From Gonocerus acuteangulatus (taxonomy: Eukaryota > Arthropoda > Insecta > Hemiptera > Coreidae), in the NCBI GenBank assembly GCA_946811695.1, contig OX328128.1, positions 72,477,503-72,541,502 of the forward strand: DNA of 64,000 nucleotides, written 5' to 3'. The notes beneath the pieces were generated by a model that did no database searches, was not told the origin of the DNA, and saw only the letters and a program-made list of their open reading frames with translations. Positions 22,249 to 33,920 of this stretch are shown here, one piece after another (positions within the stretch are counted from its first letter, which is position 1; each line of letters opens with the position of its first letter). A program made the position numbers and the translations under genes.

Positions 22249-22671
22249 TTCAAAAAAATGAGGCTAACTGTTTAGAAAACAACTTTTGAACAGTATTCCA
22301 AGGCGAGATGAAAAAACCTACACTGATCACTGCGAGTTTGTTAAATAAAATATTAGACCTTTTAGTAAGTTTCCAATTCTAAAGAAAGGTTTTTCGCAAG
22401 TAAGGTTAAGAGCATTGACAGCGGGCAGTAGTGTAAGGCCAAAGAGGTTCCATAGTGCCATTTATTTTTGAACTTATGACAACCGCTCTGTTCCTCTCAC
22501 AGCACTACAAGGCATATGCATAAATATATAAGGATTCTGCCTGCCCCTCTGTCTGTTATCTCCGTCCCTACTATACAACAATTAAAATTAAATAGCTACA
22601 ACAAATCATCCCCAATGATCTGTGTTTGATGACCTCTTGGGTTGTAACACAAAACAAAAAAAAATAAATAA

Positions 22672-22674
<3 letters not shown>

Positions 22675-22744
<70 letters not shown>

Positions 22745-22777
22745 TATATATATACATATACATATATATATATATAT

Positions 22778-22812
<35 letters not shown>
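22675..22812. repeat. (AT)n/(AC)n compound microsatellite
   Basis: TA array from 22678, then TACATA motifs, then an AC array to about 22812. Three antisense open frames of Ile/Tyr and Cys/Val arise only from this repeat. Confidence 0.95.
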
Positions 22813-22815
<3 letters not shown>

Positions 22816-22980
22816 GTACATACACTCACTGACAAAAGTCTCTGCAGACCCGCATACAAGTTATTTCATTGCTAAATAAAGAGGCATTCTACAAGATGTT
22901 GTAAAAAAAATTCACAATTTTTGTTACACAATTCAACGTATTTAAGTATACAATAATTAAATATAATATAATTTATTTAA

Positions 22981-23180
22981 ATTTTAACGTCCATTATTAT
23001 TAACTACGAATTTTAGGACGGGTTATCTATAGGTTACCACCCTTTCTAGCCAGGACAGGACTCATGCCTTTTCTTTTTTCTAAAGAAAAGCCACCACCCC
23101 AAAGTGGGAATCGAACCCACGACCTTTGGCACAGAGTGTTAAGTGCTCACGCCTTAACACTCACGGCCATCGGGCCTCCT
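22981..23180 (-). repeat. SINE-A, good copy with tRNA-like head
   Basis: On the minus strand it starts GGCCCGATGGCCGTGAGTG. It has an A-box-like TGGCCGTGAGTGTTAAGGCG and the B box GGTTCGATTCC, then a body with CTATAGATAACC. The layout is that of a tRNA-derived SINE. Confidence 0.8.
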
Positions 23181-23482
23181 ATAATATAATTTATTTTCTC
23201 TTAAATTTATTTAGAGAAATAAATACAGAAATACAATAGTCTCTGAACATAGAGAAATTATCTAAGATAAGGAAGGGGATTTATACAGATTGCATACTGC
23301 CCATAACATTTTCTAGTTAATCCTGACAACTCAGTGCTAATTCTTTGCCAAGCCAGTTATTGATTCTTTTAAAATAGAATTTCCAACTATGATGTAATAA
23401 TTATAGAAATTATACATTTGAGAAGGCGGGGCCAGTTCCCCGCCAGAAAATAGGACAAACCATCAATGAAGGTTCTTAAACG

Positions 23483-23900
23483 GTGAGGTTTATCCTAATA
23501 AAACTCGAAGAACTGGATTCTGTTGAAAATAGATACCGAACTGGCCGCCCCCTAAGCTCCATGCTCATGACAAGAGATTATAATATCGCGGTGCTTCTCC
23601 AAACTATAAGGATTCTGAAAAATGCTGCCTATAATAAACATAAGCATAGGTACAACCCACTAAACCGGCATCTGAGACTTCAATTTGCTTAACAACACTT
23701 AAATAAACCATTATTATTTTAGGAACGTGTTCTATTTACAGATGAAAGTATGTATAATATTTTTGGGTCGGATGGAAGGGGAAGAAGTTGAAAAAAAAAA
23801 AAAAACTGTTGCTCTACAATGCTCCAAAGCAGCTCAAAACAGCTCACCTGCCCCCTGAACTTAACCCAATAAAGCCTGGGGTTGAAAGACAGCCAAATTT
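23483..23900 (+). pseudogene. Tc1-type transposase remnant
   Basis: The plus strand reads NRYRTGRPLSSMLMTRD, then NPLNRHLRLQFA, a stop, and ERVLFTDESMYNIFGSDGR (FTDES Asp at 23741-23743). This is the Tc1 order: G-R-P linker, L-x-RLRFA, then the first catalytic Asp in FTDES followed by FGSDGR. Stops, and a degenerate end near 23860, show a dead copy. Confidence 0.82.
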
Positions 23901-23904
23901 AAAA

Positions 23905-24500
23905 TAATACGATGAGTTTGTTCTGTATTGGCAGTTTTGAAGAAGGTCCCAGTAGTCGTCGTAAGAGTCCGTATCTCCTGTTCAGTTCCTGTCTTTTCAG
24001 TCGGGTGTGAGGGTTCCAAGTGAGTGTACTGTCCAGTAATAATCCCAGGTAGCGCACCTCATTGGATATGGGGAGTTCGTGGCTAAATATGACGACTGGT
24101 GGGCAGGCTCTCTTATTGAGGGTGAATGTAATTTGGCAGCATTTTTGAGGATTCACCTTAATTTTCCACTTGTAGCACCAGTGCTCGATAGACTCCAAAT
24201 GTTCTTGTAGATGACAGGAAGCAGTTACGGGATCAGGAGAAGAAGAAAAAATGGCCGTATTATCAGCATATGTGGTTAAGTGGGAGCTGGGATGGGTGGG
24301 GATGCCTGCGGTGTACAAAAGGTAGAGGAGAGGACCAAGAATACTTCCCTATGGTACTCCGGAGGAAATGGGATGGAAACTGGACAGTGTGGAGCCAGAT
24401 CTTACTTAGAAGGAGCGGTTTGATAGGTAGAATTAGGAAATATGCGTGAGGAAGTAGCCGCTTTACTTTGTGTAACAACCCCGGGTGCTTTTATGTACAA
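23905..24500 (-). pseudogene. Jockey-type reverse transcriptase remnant
   Basis: Minus strand: SSGVP-stop-GSILGPLLYLLY at about 24350-24315, where the usual Gln codon of the PQGS box is TAG. Then TTYADNTAIFSSS at about 24260, with YADN in place of YADD, then EVRYLGLLLDSTLTW and a C-terminal piece RRYGLLRRLLGPSSKL that matches the remnant at 2380-2802. Several frameshifts. Same family, inactive. Confidence 0.87.
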
Positions 24501-24932
24501 TGGGAAAAAAATTGCTTGAGGGTGTGTAGAGACTTTTGTTATTAAGTGTATATATATACACATATACATATAATCATTATTCACTTATGGGCTCGGTCAA
24601 GTACAAAAATGCTGTATTCACAAGTTTGGTATTTATTATTATTATTTAAATTTTAGCATCAACTTATCTAAAAGAACGATTTTTGGAGTGGTTTGACTGC
24701 AGGTTATCCCCAATTTCAGATATTTATATATTTGTGATTAGCGGTACTTAAAAAATAAGTTCAACTTAAATTAACATACTTTTATTTATAGATAGAAACA
24801 CAACTAAAATATCGTAACATAGCCCTTTTATTGCTCTGAATGATTTAACTAATCAAGGCTTACTTAAATTTTATGGTACAATAGAAGGGGGAGTACTCAT
24901 ACCTTACGAGTACTCCCCCTCTGGAACATTCT

Positions 24933-25342
24933 TCATCCAGCAAAAGCTGTTAGGTGTGCGACTGTGCTTCGGCTACTGGGTTTGCATTCCCTTCTAGGTA
25001 TTGGATATGTGTGGTGAACTGCTAGAGGAATGGGTGTGGAGGTTGAAAGCTTTTGCGTTAAAGCACATATTAGTGGTTTATGTTCCAAGAGTATGGTAAA
25101 GGGCGTCCTCTCTACCACGGGTCGGAAAACCTACGCGGCTTGGAGTAGAGCCAACAGTCTCCGTTCGTAGGTGGGGTAAGATTCTTGGGGAAATATATTA
25201 AAGGTATCCACCTATAATTTTCCCTCTGCTGCGGCACAGCTCCAACGCAGGTGTCTGAAGCAACACAAGTTAGTGATACATCCCATGGATGTCCGAGAGA
25301 AGTGGCATCCCAATGTGCTGTCTTGCATCGCTCAAATGCCAC
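24933..25342 (-). pseudogene. Ty3/gypsy RNase H remnant
   Basis: Two adjoining minus frames read FERCKTA, SDTCVGAVPQQ, IYFPKNLTP and then FTILLEHKPLICAL. This is the gypsy RNase H order (FxxLK, DAS-x-x-x-GAVLxQ, F-x-S-K-x-L, F-x-x-x-T-DHKPL). A frameshift lies near 25115. No LTRs are visible. Confidence 0.8.
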
Positions 25343-25527
25343 TTATATTTCTAATTTTCCAAAATATACACCTGATAAGAATGTTAAGAAATGCTCAAAG
25401 ACAACAAACTTGCTAAATGACCACGACCATCTGGTCTATGTTTGGTTGACCGGCTTCCAGTGAGGTTATGATTCAGTTTCTTGTCGACAGTCCACACTTT
25501 CTTGAAGAAGTGTGCGGCAGATAGAAA

Positions 25528-26649
25528 TCAAATATCAGTTCCTGTAGCTTCACTTCCCACCGAACTCAGATACTCCTGTATTGCATCGTATTCATTTTGT
25601 TCGGCCAGGTTTATCAGAGTACGGCCTTCGGCAGTAACAGTATTAACATCGGCGCCATTCTCTACAAGAAATTTTACGAGACTGAAATTACCTGCACTGA
25701 CAGCGCTATGGAGTGGCGTACATCCCACTGAAGATTTATCATTAACATCTGCGCCATATTTTACAAAAAGTTCGACCAATGGAAACGCCTCTTCTTCCAA
25801 TGCGAATCGCAGTGGAGTCAAATCAAACATCTCTTTGAAGTCAACTAGCGCTCCGGCGTCCAGCAGAAGGTGTGCTATTGACAAACGGCTTAACATAGCT
25901 GCTGCGTGCAATGGCGTCTTTCCATGAATAGTATAGCAATTGACTTCTGCGCCACATTCAATCAAAAACTTAACAATATCTCTATCGCCCCTCTGTACAG
26001 CGACATATAGCGCAGTCTCACCTGTATTGTCTCTGCAATTAACCTCCGCTCCGTTTTTGACGAGCAATTCTACCACACCAAGACTACTGTCTCTTGCGGC
26101 TATGTGCAAAACCGTCAAATTAGAAATAAGCGCAAAATTAACATTTGCGCCTCTCTCGACCAACAGTTTGACCATTTGTAAACATCGACTAACAATTGCG
26201 ATGACTAAAGGAGTTCTTCCGATAGAATCTTTAGCGTCAACATCCAAACCAAAATCCAACAACCATGCTACAGCATCCACTTTACCAGTACGTATCGCCA
26301 CGTGTAGAGTACCATCCTTGAACTTAATATTTCCGTCGTTTTGTTGCCTTATAAATTCCATTATGCGGGCATCTCCAATCCCCACAGCATGTTTCAAATC
26401 GCTCTCTGAATAAACAGCGCCGAGTCCTTTCAAAACTTCTGCGCAATGTGTTTCGAAATTTGACGTGGCTAAAAATATGGCAGACCAACCCATGTAAGTA
26501 GTGTGATTCACATTTGCTCCGGCGCTGTGCAACAGTTCAACAATTTCTGCTCTTCCATAGTTCGCAGCAACGCACAGTGGAGTGTATCCCAAGTCGTCCT
26601 TAGCACTTACATCAGCTTTAAATTCAATAAGAGCTTTTACGGCATCCAT
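25528..26649 (-). CDS. Ankyrin-repeat protein 1 (373 aa, one coding exon)
   Basis: ATG at 26649-26647 is the first ATG after an acceptor (TTACTGTTTTGCAG, exon start 26708) and has a strong context (G at -3, G at +4). An in-frame TAA lies 8 codons upstream, so the 5' untranslated region is spliced. The frame is open to TGA. It is almost entirely ankyrin repeats of about 33 residues (about 11), with motifs such as GYTPLCVAANYG, GKTPLHAAAM, GCTPLHSAVSAG and ending G-A-x-V-N. No membrane segment or enzyme domain. Such proteins are binding scaffolds; the partner is unknown. Unlike the five-exon ankyrin gene at 33782-39434, all coding sequence is in one exon. It could be a retrocopy-derived paralogue, but I see no poly-A or target duplication. 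Confidence 0.9.
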   Translation of the reverse strand: MDAVKALIEFKADVSAKDDLGYTPLCVAANYGRAEIVELLHSAGANVNHTTYMGWSAIFLATSNFETHCAEVLKGLGAVYSESDLKHAVGIGDARIMEFIRQQNDGNIKFKDGTLHVAIRTGKVDAVAWLLDFGLDVDAKDSIGRTPLVIAIVSRCLQMVKLLVERGANVNFALISNLTVLHIAARDSSLGVVELLVKNGAEVNCRDNTGETALYVAVQRGDRDIVKFLIECGAEVNCYTIHGKTPLHAAAMLSRLSIAHLLLDAGALVDFKEMFDLTPLRFALEEEAFPLVELFVKYGADVNDKSSVGCTPLHSAVSAGNFSLVKFLVENGADVNTVTAEGRTLINLAEQNEYDAIQEYLSSVGSEATGTDI

Positions 26650-26708
26650 TGCCACTTCAGAATGGTCTTCTTAAGAACAGCAAGAGGATCTGAGATCTTC
26701 TGAGAAAC

Positions 26709-27490
26709 CTGCAAAACAGTAAAGAACTTCAATAAACTTTGATACTCAATTTTAGCGCTTTCCTCCCTCGCTCTATAGGGAAGAAGCCAGGACGTCAACC
26801 CGATGAAACAGTCCGGAGATGCCGGTGAGATAGCTCTAGCACTATGGGCGTATATCACGGGGATGGCTGAGGGGGCTGCCCCCCCCCCCATCAAAAAACT
26901 TTTGATTAGTCGGTGAAAATATGTCATAAAAACCTTAAAAATAAATTATAAAAAACTTAGATCAGAAAAAATCTTTTTTTTTTTGGTGTAATAGCGTTTT
27001 AGTTGGCTAACTATTACAAGTTCTAGATTGTTAGTATTTCATACCCCACAAATGCTTCTAGCCCGCCCCACAGTGGGGCGAGCCTATGCATTTCGTGGAC
27101 ATAGGACCAATATCTGAAATTTTGAATTTTCTCATATTTTTTTGGTTAAGCTGTTCTTCTTAGTTTCTATTATAATTTTCAATAGTCAGTTTTTTTTAAT
27201 TCAAAAATTCCACCTAAGATATCCTATTAAAACGACCGTTCATGGAAAATGTCCTTTTTTAAAAAAAGAACCATAACTATTTTGATGAACAAAAATTAAT
27301 GAATCCTCTTTATTACGATAATTTAACTATAGTACGATACTTTAAGTTTATACAGCTTGAACTTTTATAGACTCCTAAAGATTTTTTTAATAAAACATAA
27401 AAAAAAAATTAAAACATTCATAACGAAAATCGCTCAGAAATCTACCACCACAGAAATTAACTAGAAGTTCTGTAGTTTACTTTCCATTAA
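26709..27490. other. Upstream of ankyrin gene 1, no feature recognised
   Basis: Intron and 5' region of ankyrin gene 1. It contains a C11 run near 26880 and AT-rich DNA. The 5' untranslated exon must lie here or further right but cannot be placed. Confidence 0.4.
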
Positions 27491-28241
27491 TAATTACCTG
27501 CGGGTTCGTGCCGGTTTCTTTTAAAGACCCTATACCACAAAAAGACAGGACCAATGTAGTCTACAGAATCCCCTGTACCACACCGAACTGCAATAGTGCG
27601 TACATTGGACAGACAAAAAACCCTGTAAGAAAACGAATCAATAATCACAAAAACGATGTAAGGAATAAAGCCATTAAGACAGCTTTAACTAGACATGCCA
27701 TCACAGACGGACATGACTTTGGTTTTGACCAATGCTCCATCCTCTCCACTGAATCGAACGAAGACAAACGCCTCCTTTCCGAATCAATATTTATCCACCT
27801 AGAAAATAACCCAGTAAACGACAAAATTGATAAAGAAGTCATCTCCTTTACCTACTCCAACATCTTCCATTTATTAAAAACTTCTCCCTAATACTCCATA
27901 CCGCCTGCATTATTGTCCTTCATACCTGCCTCCCTTCCATTAACACAAACATTTTATGACACCTTACTTTACGACACAGCTTCCGCCGCTCTTTCTTTCA
28001 TCTCTAAAGTACCCTGTTCATTGGGTGGTCCAGAACCCCCTCCCCCTCACCAACTCCTTTCCCCTAGGTTTCCTTGTATCAACAGTCAGAAATGATCCCG
28101 CATCTGTGAGGTAAAGTTCTCAATTTTCTCATCGGTAAGCCCATCTTGTTATTCTTAAATCTGTTCTAATCTAATCCGTTATTCTTATATCTGTCCTCCT
28201 AATAATCTAAGCATTACTATAGCACATTGTTCTCCTAACTG

Positions 28242-28345
<104 letters not shown>

Positions 28346-28397
28346 ATATATACATATATGTAGATTGTATTACTAAATATGTCCTACTTGTTTTTAC

Positions 28398-28438
28398 AGC
28401 CCTGATGAAGGCTTGAATCTCAAGCCGAAACGTCGGCA
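28398..28438 (+). ncRNA. Hammerhead-ribozyme-like motif of a Penelope-like element
   Basis: CTGATGA (28402-28408), a 7-bp stem GGCTTGA/TCAAGCC with ATC loop (28410-28426), GAAA (28427-28430), then CGTC (28431-28434). GCC before the core can pair with GGC after GTC as helix I. Penelope-like elements are known to carry type I hammerheads with very short helix III that may act as dimers; here ACGT is self-complementary. One extra A (28409) between CTGATGA and helix II departs from the canonical core, so activity is unproven. Confidence 0.62.
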
Positions 28439-28674
28439 TCAATAAAACCATTTTCATTTGTAAAATGTAGTTTTATTAAAAAGCAGTGAGCGAACCCCGA
28501 CAATCCCTACCTTGAACTTACAATTATTTTTCGATAAGGAGAATGCCTCAACCATCAGTTTCAATAATGTTTAAAACTTGCGAAATTTTCTGAATTCGCT
28601 GTGCTTGTACGGGCAAATCACTGACTGTTGAAATTAAAATGATCATCACCTCAATATAAAAGTAAAATTTCGAG

Positions 28675-29900
28675 GTAGATGTAACAAAAATGAAAATTCT
28701 GAATCCCAGAAACTGCATCGTCTAAGTAGGTATGTTTCCGTTCGTATCCCTACTGACTGCAAATGAATAGAAGCACTCATTTTCAGCACCGATTTTCCGA
28801 ATGAGATCGTCCCATCGAAAATTATTTCAGTGCCGTTTTTGTAGAACAATTAGTAAGCTTTCGGTTATTGTCCACTTATTAGGATTTTCTAACCGTTCTC
28901 GAGATATTAAAGGAAATATACGATAATCATAAAACTGCTCATGCCTGTTAATCTTTCCCTCCCCCAATATGTCCCAAATTCCAAAATTTTAATAACTCAG
29001 TTCGGATGAATGTTCAACATCTAGAAAACATTTCAACTGAATCAACCGTTTCTAAGTACCCAAACCGAAAAGTACTTAGGAAAACTAGTTTTATACACTT
29101 TTCTCGAAAACGGTTACTGATTTCGGTACTAAGTAATCGCTTCAACGCAGGTTAAAGAACCAGCTGTCAGAGATCTGGATCTTAACCGGGTCAGAGATCT
29201 GGATTACGGCGTCAATTGAATTTTTGTCTATATGGCGACGGGAATATGACCGATTTGGGTTGACTAGAGTTTTAATATAACCTTGAGCGGGCGAAAACGC
29301 ACTTATGTTAACAGCACAATTGTATGCGTTTCCGTTTGTTACGCTCGTACAAGGTTATATCGAAACTCTAGTCAATCCAACACATTGATAATATAGATCA
29401 AGGATGGTTTTTCGGGGGATAATGGACCGACATGCAATTTAACTGTGCTTCCTTTGTTTCGATAAAATACACAACAAACTAGGAAAACAAACAACAAACT
29501 AGGAAATCGCGTATCAACAAACAAAGAAACACCAAACGCGTAAAAAACACCTATGTACAAATTAATTGCTTTCTAAATAGAAAGGGATCAAGACGGTTAC
29601 TATAAACACAATGGCTAATAAAATTGCTCATTGGAGTAGACCAATATCCATGATTATGACGTTATCCATGATCCAGATCTCTGAACGAGACCCACATATT
29701 TAACCTGCGTTGAAGCTAATACCTAAGTACTCAGATTCCACCTTTAAAATGTTTTCAATCGCTTCCCAAAGTTAGAACCCTAATAGAAAGTGTACCTGCA
29801 AGACTACTGCTTGGTGGGCTGATTCTGCTGGTGAACCAACATAACCTTTCAAATCAAAGAAAAGGTTCTTGTACTAAATTTCATCACAATAGATATTTTG
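28675..29900 (+). repeat. DR-A copy split by a TIR element
   Basis: DR-A sequence occupies 28675-29138 and continues at 29717-29900. The insert at 29139-29716 separates words that are contiguous in other copies (CTCGAAAACGGTTACTGA, then GTGTACCTGCAAG and TTGGTTCACCAGCAG in reverse form). Confidence 0.65.
29139..29716. mobile_element. Inverted-repeat element with GCG-core (578 bp)
   Basis: It starts GCTTCAACGCAGGTTAAA and ends with the reverse complement. CAGAGATCTGGATC near the left end mirrors GATCCAGATCTCTG near the right. The middle (29255-29385) is a second palindrome, GGTTGACTAGAGTTTTAATA to CTCTAGTCAATCCAAC, around GCGTTTCCGTTTGTTACGCTCG. The target duplication is unclear (perhaps TAAT). 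Confidence 0.68.
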
Positions 29901-31550
29901 GGGGGGGGCCAAAATATCGATTGATAATGCTTATCAATTTCACCAGTTTCGATATAACGGGTAGCATGATTTTTAAATGTGTACAGACATATTATTGATC
30001 GGACGAGACATATTGTTGTATGTATCTCGTTATTTTTTTCACAAGTTCACAAACTATTTACCTTTTAAAAAGTCAGATAGATTCCTATAAGTTTTTATTT
30101 CGTATAAAGTTTAATATAGTGCCTGTGGGGTTACCAGCGGTCAAGAGTTCATTCATGTGGTACGGTCTATATAGTTATAGTTATTATAGTTTTCTGTATC
30201 CGTTAATAAGAATAACGTTTTACAGATTATGTCGAATTATATTCTGTACACAATGGTATGCATTGTAATGAACATATTGATAAATTGAAGTCCATTCGGC
30301 CATGTTTGAGGACATGTTGAATGACCAGACCGCACAAAACACAAGCCTTATCACCTAATAAATATACATCGATTTTTTTATAATTGTTAAAAATAATAAA
30401 TTTGTGTACACATACATAACTTAAGAAGAATGTAAAGCAAAAACGAAACAAAAAGGCACTAAAATTGTAGAGAGAGATAACACACTCCCGGTTGTAAACA
30501 ACCACATGGGACCTGCGGGTCAGCAGAACTGCGAGGTCACGGCGATGTGTTGGGGAATTCCCCATATGCCAAAGGGAAAAGGGAAATCCCCTGTAGTTAA
30601 TACCATTGCAGCCACGTACGTCTTAGCGTTTCTCCTATCCCCCTCCATATATTTATTTCCAGATTTATAGAAGGAATATTTTTTCATAGGAAAGCACCCA
30701 AAGAGGTGCGAACAAAGCACGAAATATGTCGGGAAAAATATTTCAAATAAAGTAGTTGATGTTAACGAACGTAGGTTAATAGAAAGATCAAACCTTCCAT
30801 CCAAGGCCAAGATTCTCCTGTAAGTAGCAATAGTGACACCAATTCTTATTCTCGGCAGAAACATCTTACCCCGCCTAGCGTTTGAAACGAGATGCAAACG
30901 TTTGTAGATAAGATATTCCTTGAAAATGTGCTCAAAAGACATTATAGTATTACATTTACAGAATTTTTTCTTCTGAAATGAAATATACGTGAAATGGTAT
31001 AGTTCAATTGCGCATGTGCGAGGGGGGTGGGGGTCCCTACAGTTCGGCCATTAGCAAAGTCGTTTAATGAACAAAACTTTACATGGAACACTGTTATGTC
31101 TCCTTTAGAATCACGGAAGTCTTCGAGAGGTCAGACAAGGGAGATATCAATGCTTAGATCGATTTAAACCATAGCCTGTTCAAATATTAGTTGGCAGGAA
31201 AAGGCAGGGCCGCCACATGGGGGGAGGGCAGCCGGGTACAGTTGTCCCGGGCCCGGCTAATTGGAAAAAATGTATAGTGTATGAGCTTGTAAATAGAATG
31301 GGGTTTAGAAATAAAGACGGGCGTATCCTATATTTATTTGAATTGGGTTCTTTTTTTTTTTTTTTTTTTAAGGAAATAAACGACAAAACAAGTGCAGTCC
31401 CTGAATATTATATTTCATTAGGAGTCGTAATAAAACTACAAGTACCGAAAGTGACGTTTGCTGCACCGATTGTCGGCTTCTATTCTCATTTCGCTCTAAA
31501 CTCAAGATGAAAATAATTTTGAAATGTCAAAAGTCCTATAGCAAAGTACT
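29901..31550. other. Repeat-poor stretch with one Penelope-like tail
   Basis: About 30685-30760 repeats the tail seen at 19595-19685 (AAGAGGTGCGAACAAAGCACGA, ATGTCGGG, AATAAAGTAGT). The rest has no recognised family. Open frames here lack splice context and homology. Confidence 0.45.
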
Positions 31551-31559
31551 AGAATTTTC

Positions 31560-31650
31560 AGCCTGGCTCTGAGAAGTGGGGGCCCGGCTCTGAGAAGTGG
31601 GGGCCCGGCTCTGAGAAGAGGGGGCCCGGCTCTGAGATGTGGCGGCCCTG
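31560..31650. repeat. 21-bp GC-rich minisatellite, 4 copies
   Basis: Unit GGCTCTGAGAAGTGGGGGCCC, four tandem copies with small changes in the last two. Confidence 0.9.
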
Positions 31651-31891
31651 GGAAAAGGGAGTGACCTATATTCGCGAGAGAACTTTAGTCTGTGATAACT
31701 AGAAGCTAGTTAGCGGAAGTTAGGCATTTATTTTTGGGTGAAATAGGCAGGCAAAAAGGCACTTAAAATACTGAAAATAGGCAGTACTGTAATTAAAATA
31801 GGCATTTATTAGGAGTGAAGACAAAGAGGAACCTTACTCATTAATGATGAAAATATGTATTTTAAATACTCATTCATTTCTTTATTAACAA

Positions 31892-32508
31892 CTAGCTGTT
31901 ACCCGGCGTGCCATGCTACGCCTACTTTCTGCTTCCATAAAATCAAAAATAAATTAGGAACCCCGTTCATTGTTTCGAACCCGTGACCTCCGAACTGTGA
32001 GTCATAAACGATTTTAACATAGCCTATGGCTCTCCCCGAATCAAGACCTACATGTGTGCCAAGTTTGATCAAAATCGGTCGAAATATGTGGATTTGTATA
32101 AGGAACAAACATACAGACAGACAGCTGGTAGACGTTTTTGACCTAGCCTATGACATTCACCGTATCAAGACCTACCTGTGTGCCACGTTTGGTCAAAAGG
32201 TGTGGATTTGTATTAGGAACAATCATACAGACAGTCAGCTGGTAGACGTTTTTGACCTAGCCTATGACACTCATCGTAACAATACCTACATGTGTTCCAC
32301 GTTTGGTCAAAATTGGTCAAACGGTGTGGATTTGTATAAGGAACAAACATACAGACAGACAGCTGGTAGACGTTTTTGACTTAGCCTACGAGACTTCCCG
32401 GATCAAGACCTACCAGTAATCCAAGTTTGGTCAAAATGTGTGGATTTGTATAAGGAACAAACGGACAAACAGTCAGACACGTGATTTTTATATATATAAA
32501 TAGATTTA
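31892..32508. repeat. Non-LTR/SINE-like repeat with 4 tandem units of 114-124 bp
   Basis: It opens with ACTAGCTGTTACCCGGCGTG, a head seen in many animal non-LTR-derived repeats. AGCCTA words start at 32021, 32145, 32259 and 32383. Each unit ends GAACAAACATACAGACAGAC. A lone diverged unit lies at about 5745-5845. Confidence 0.8.
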
Positions 32509-33482
32509 TCACAGAATTAATGTACTTACTCTCAAGGGAATTACTTCCCTTGTTACAAGCAACAACAAGATGATTTTTCAAAGTATCAACTGTTATAGAC
32601 CTTCTCAGAAAAAATGTTTTCCATCATGGCAAAACTTCCTCTGCATTACCTTATCATTTCGTAATCCGGAATACCAGGTAACTACACCATTGTCACAGCA
32701 AAAGGGCTGTGAGGAAGGAGATGTGACTTATTTCTCTCATCCTCTCTCTTTCCTGATATTCATTATGCTTGTGCATTCCTTCTACTAAGGAAGGTTCTGT
32801 TATTTACAGAGGTAAAATCCATGGGTTGGGAAAATAAGCTTTCGAATAGATATTTGGGACGGCAATATGTAATTTTAGCAACCTTTTTTGTCTTCGATGA
32901 ACGGAAATTCAATATGTGCTTTTTGAAATGTTTAAATCGCAGAAAAAATTGCATAACAAGCAAAAAAGGCAAAAATAGGCAACGGAAGCCAATATAGGGA
33001 AAATAAAAATTGTTTACACTTCCTAAATGCACGAAAACATATTTATTTCTATCTGATTCTTCAATATATCCATTTAGATAAAAAAGGCATTTTGCCTAAC
33101 TTCCGGGCTCTAGTGATACCCTTATCACAGAACCTGGGAGGTTTACAATCGTTAGAGTTCAATGCTTTAAGCTCATTTTTCATTGTTTTTCAATATGAAA
33201 TCGTATTGATATTTTAAAGTTAAATGTTAATAATTTTGATTGAATGATTTATTATTTGATTGTTTACAGTTCATTCAGTTTTGCGCATGTCTGAACAGAA
33301 AGGGAAATTTCCCCGAGGAATTCGCGCATGCGCTATTGAGCTTACCCGCTCCTCTTAACATACTATATCCTTGAGTGTCCAATCCAAAGTGGTGTAATAA
33401 TAATCTCTTCCTTTCTTGAATTTCTTGAGGATGATTCCAAGGAACATTAATATATTTTGGTTTATTTTCATTATTTATATAT

Positions 33483-33681
33483 TAAAATTTTATCGTCCCT
33501 TTATAATTAACCGAGAATTTCAGGGCGGGTTATCCCATTTCTAGCCAAGATAGGGCTGATGCCTTTTTTTTTTTTTTTTTTTTTCAAAGAAACCGCACAA
33601 GCCAAATGGGAATTGAACCCTCGACCCTTGGCAGTGAGTGTTAAGTGCTCACGCCTTAACACTCACGGCCACCGGGCCTCC
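33483..33681 (-). repeat. SINE-A copy
   Basis: B box GGTTCAATTCC and head GGCCCGGTGGCCGTGAGTG on the minus strand. A T22 run at about 33564-33585 marks an expanded A-rich linker. Confidence 0.78.
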
Positions 33682-33723
33682 TTATTTGCATTAATTATTA
33701 AGACATTTATTTGCATTAAAAAG

Positions 33724-33729
33724 TTTATT
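33724..33729 (-). terminator. Polyadenylation signal of ankyrin gene 2
   Basis: AATAAA on the minus strand, 53 bases after the TGA stop at 33782. Confidence 0.65.
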
Positions 33730-33781
33730 AATAAAAAAATATATATAAACATTTAAAATAGACATTTTAATTTTCAAAAGG

Positions 33782-33920
33782 TCATCCAATTTCTGGTTCG
33801 CTGTCGCTCCAGTTGCCTTGAAGGGATGGGCTCTGTTCTTCGTAGACACCATTCTTCAAATATTCGACTGTATCGGTGTGGTTGTGGAAGCTCGCTACAT
33901 CAAGAGGAGTTTTCTTGTAT
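33782..33920 (-). CDS. Ankyrin gene 2, exon 5
   Basis: Acceptor GACGTTTCAG ends at 33921. Phase 2 in. It finishes a repeat (YKKTPLDVASFHNHTDTV) and the polar tail QGNWSDSEPEIG, then TGA. Confidence 0.88.

Noticed and set aside
22086..22289. Plus-strand 67-codon frame
   Set aside because: It is antisense to exon 1 of the MRGBP-like gene, which has homology and splice phase support.
25481..26413. Two long plus-strand frames opposite ankyrin gene 1
   Set aside because: They are antisense shadows of the ankyrin coding exon; the repeat motif and splice signals are on the minus strand.
30227..30942. Two overlapping minus-strand frames of 112 and 140 codons
   Set aside because: No recognisable domain and no consistent splice context; part overlaps a Penelope-like tail on the other strand.
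31217..31510. 97-codon plus-strand frame
   Set aside because: It includes a poly-Phe stretch from a T-run and no known motif.
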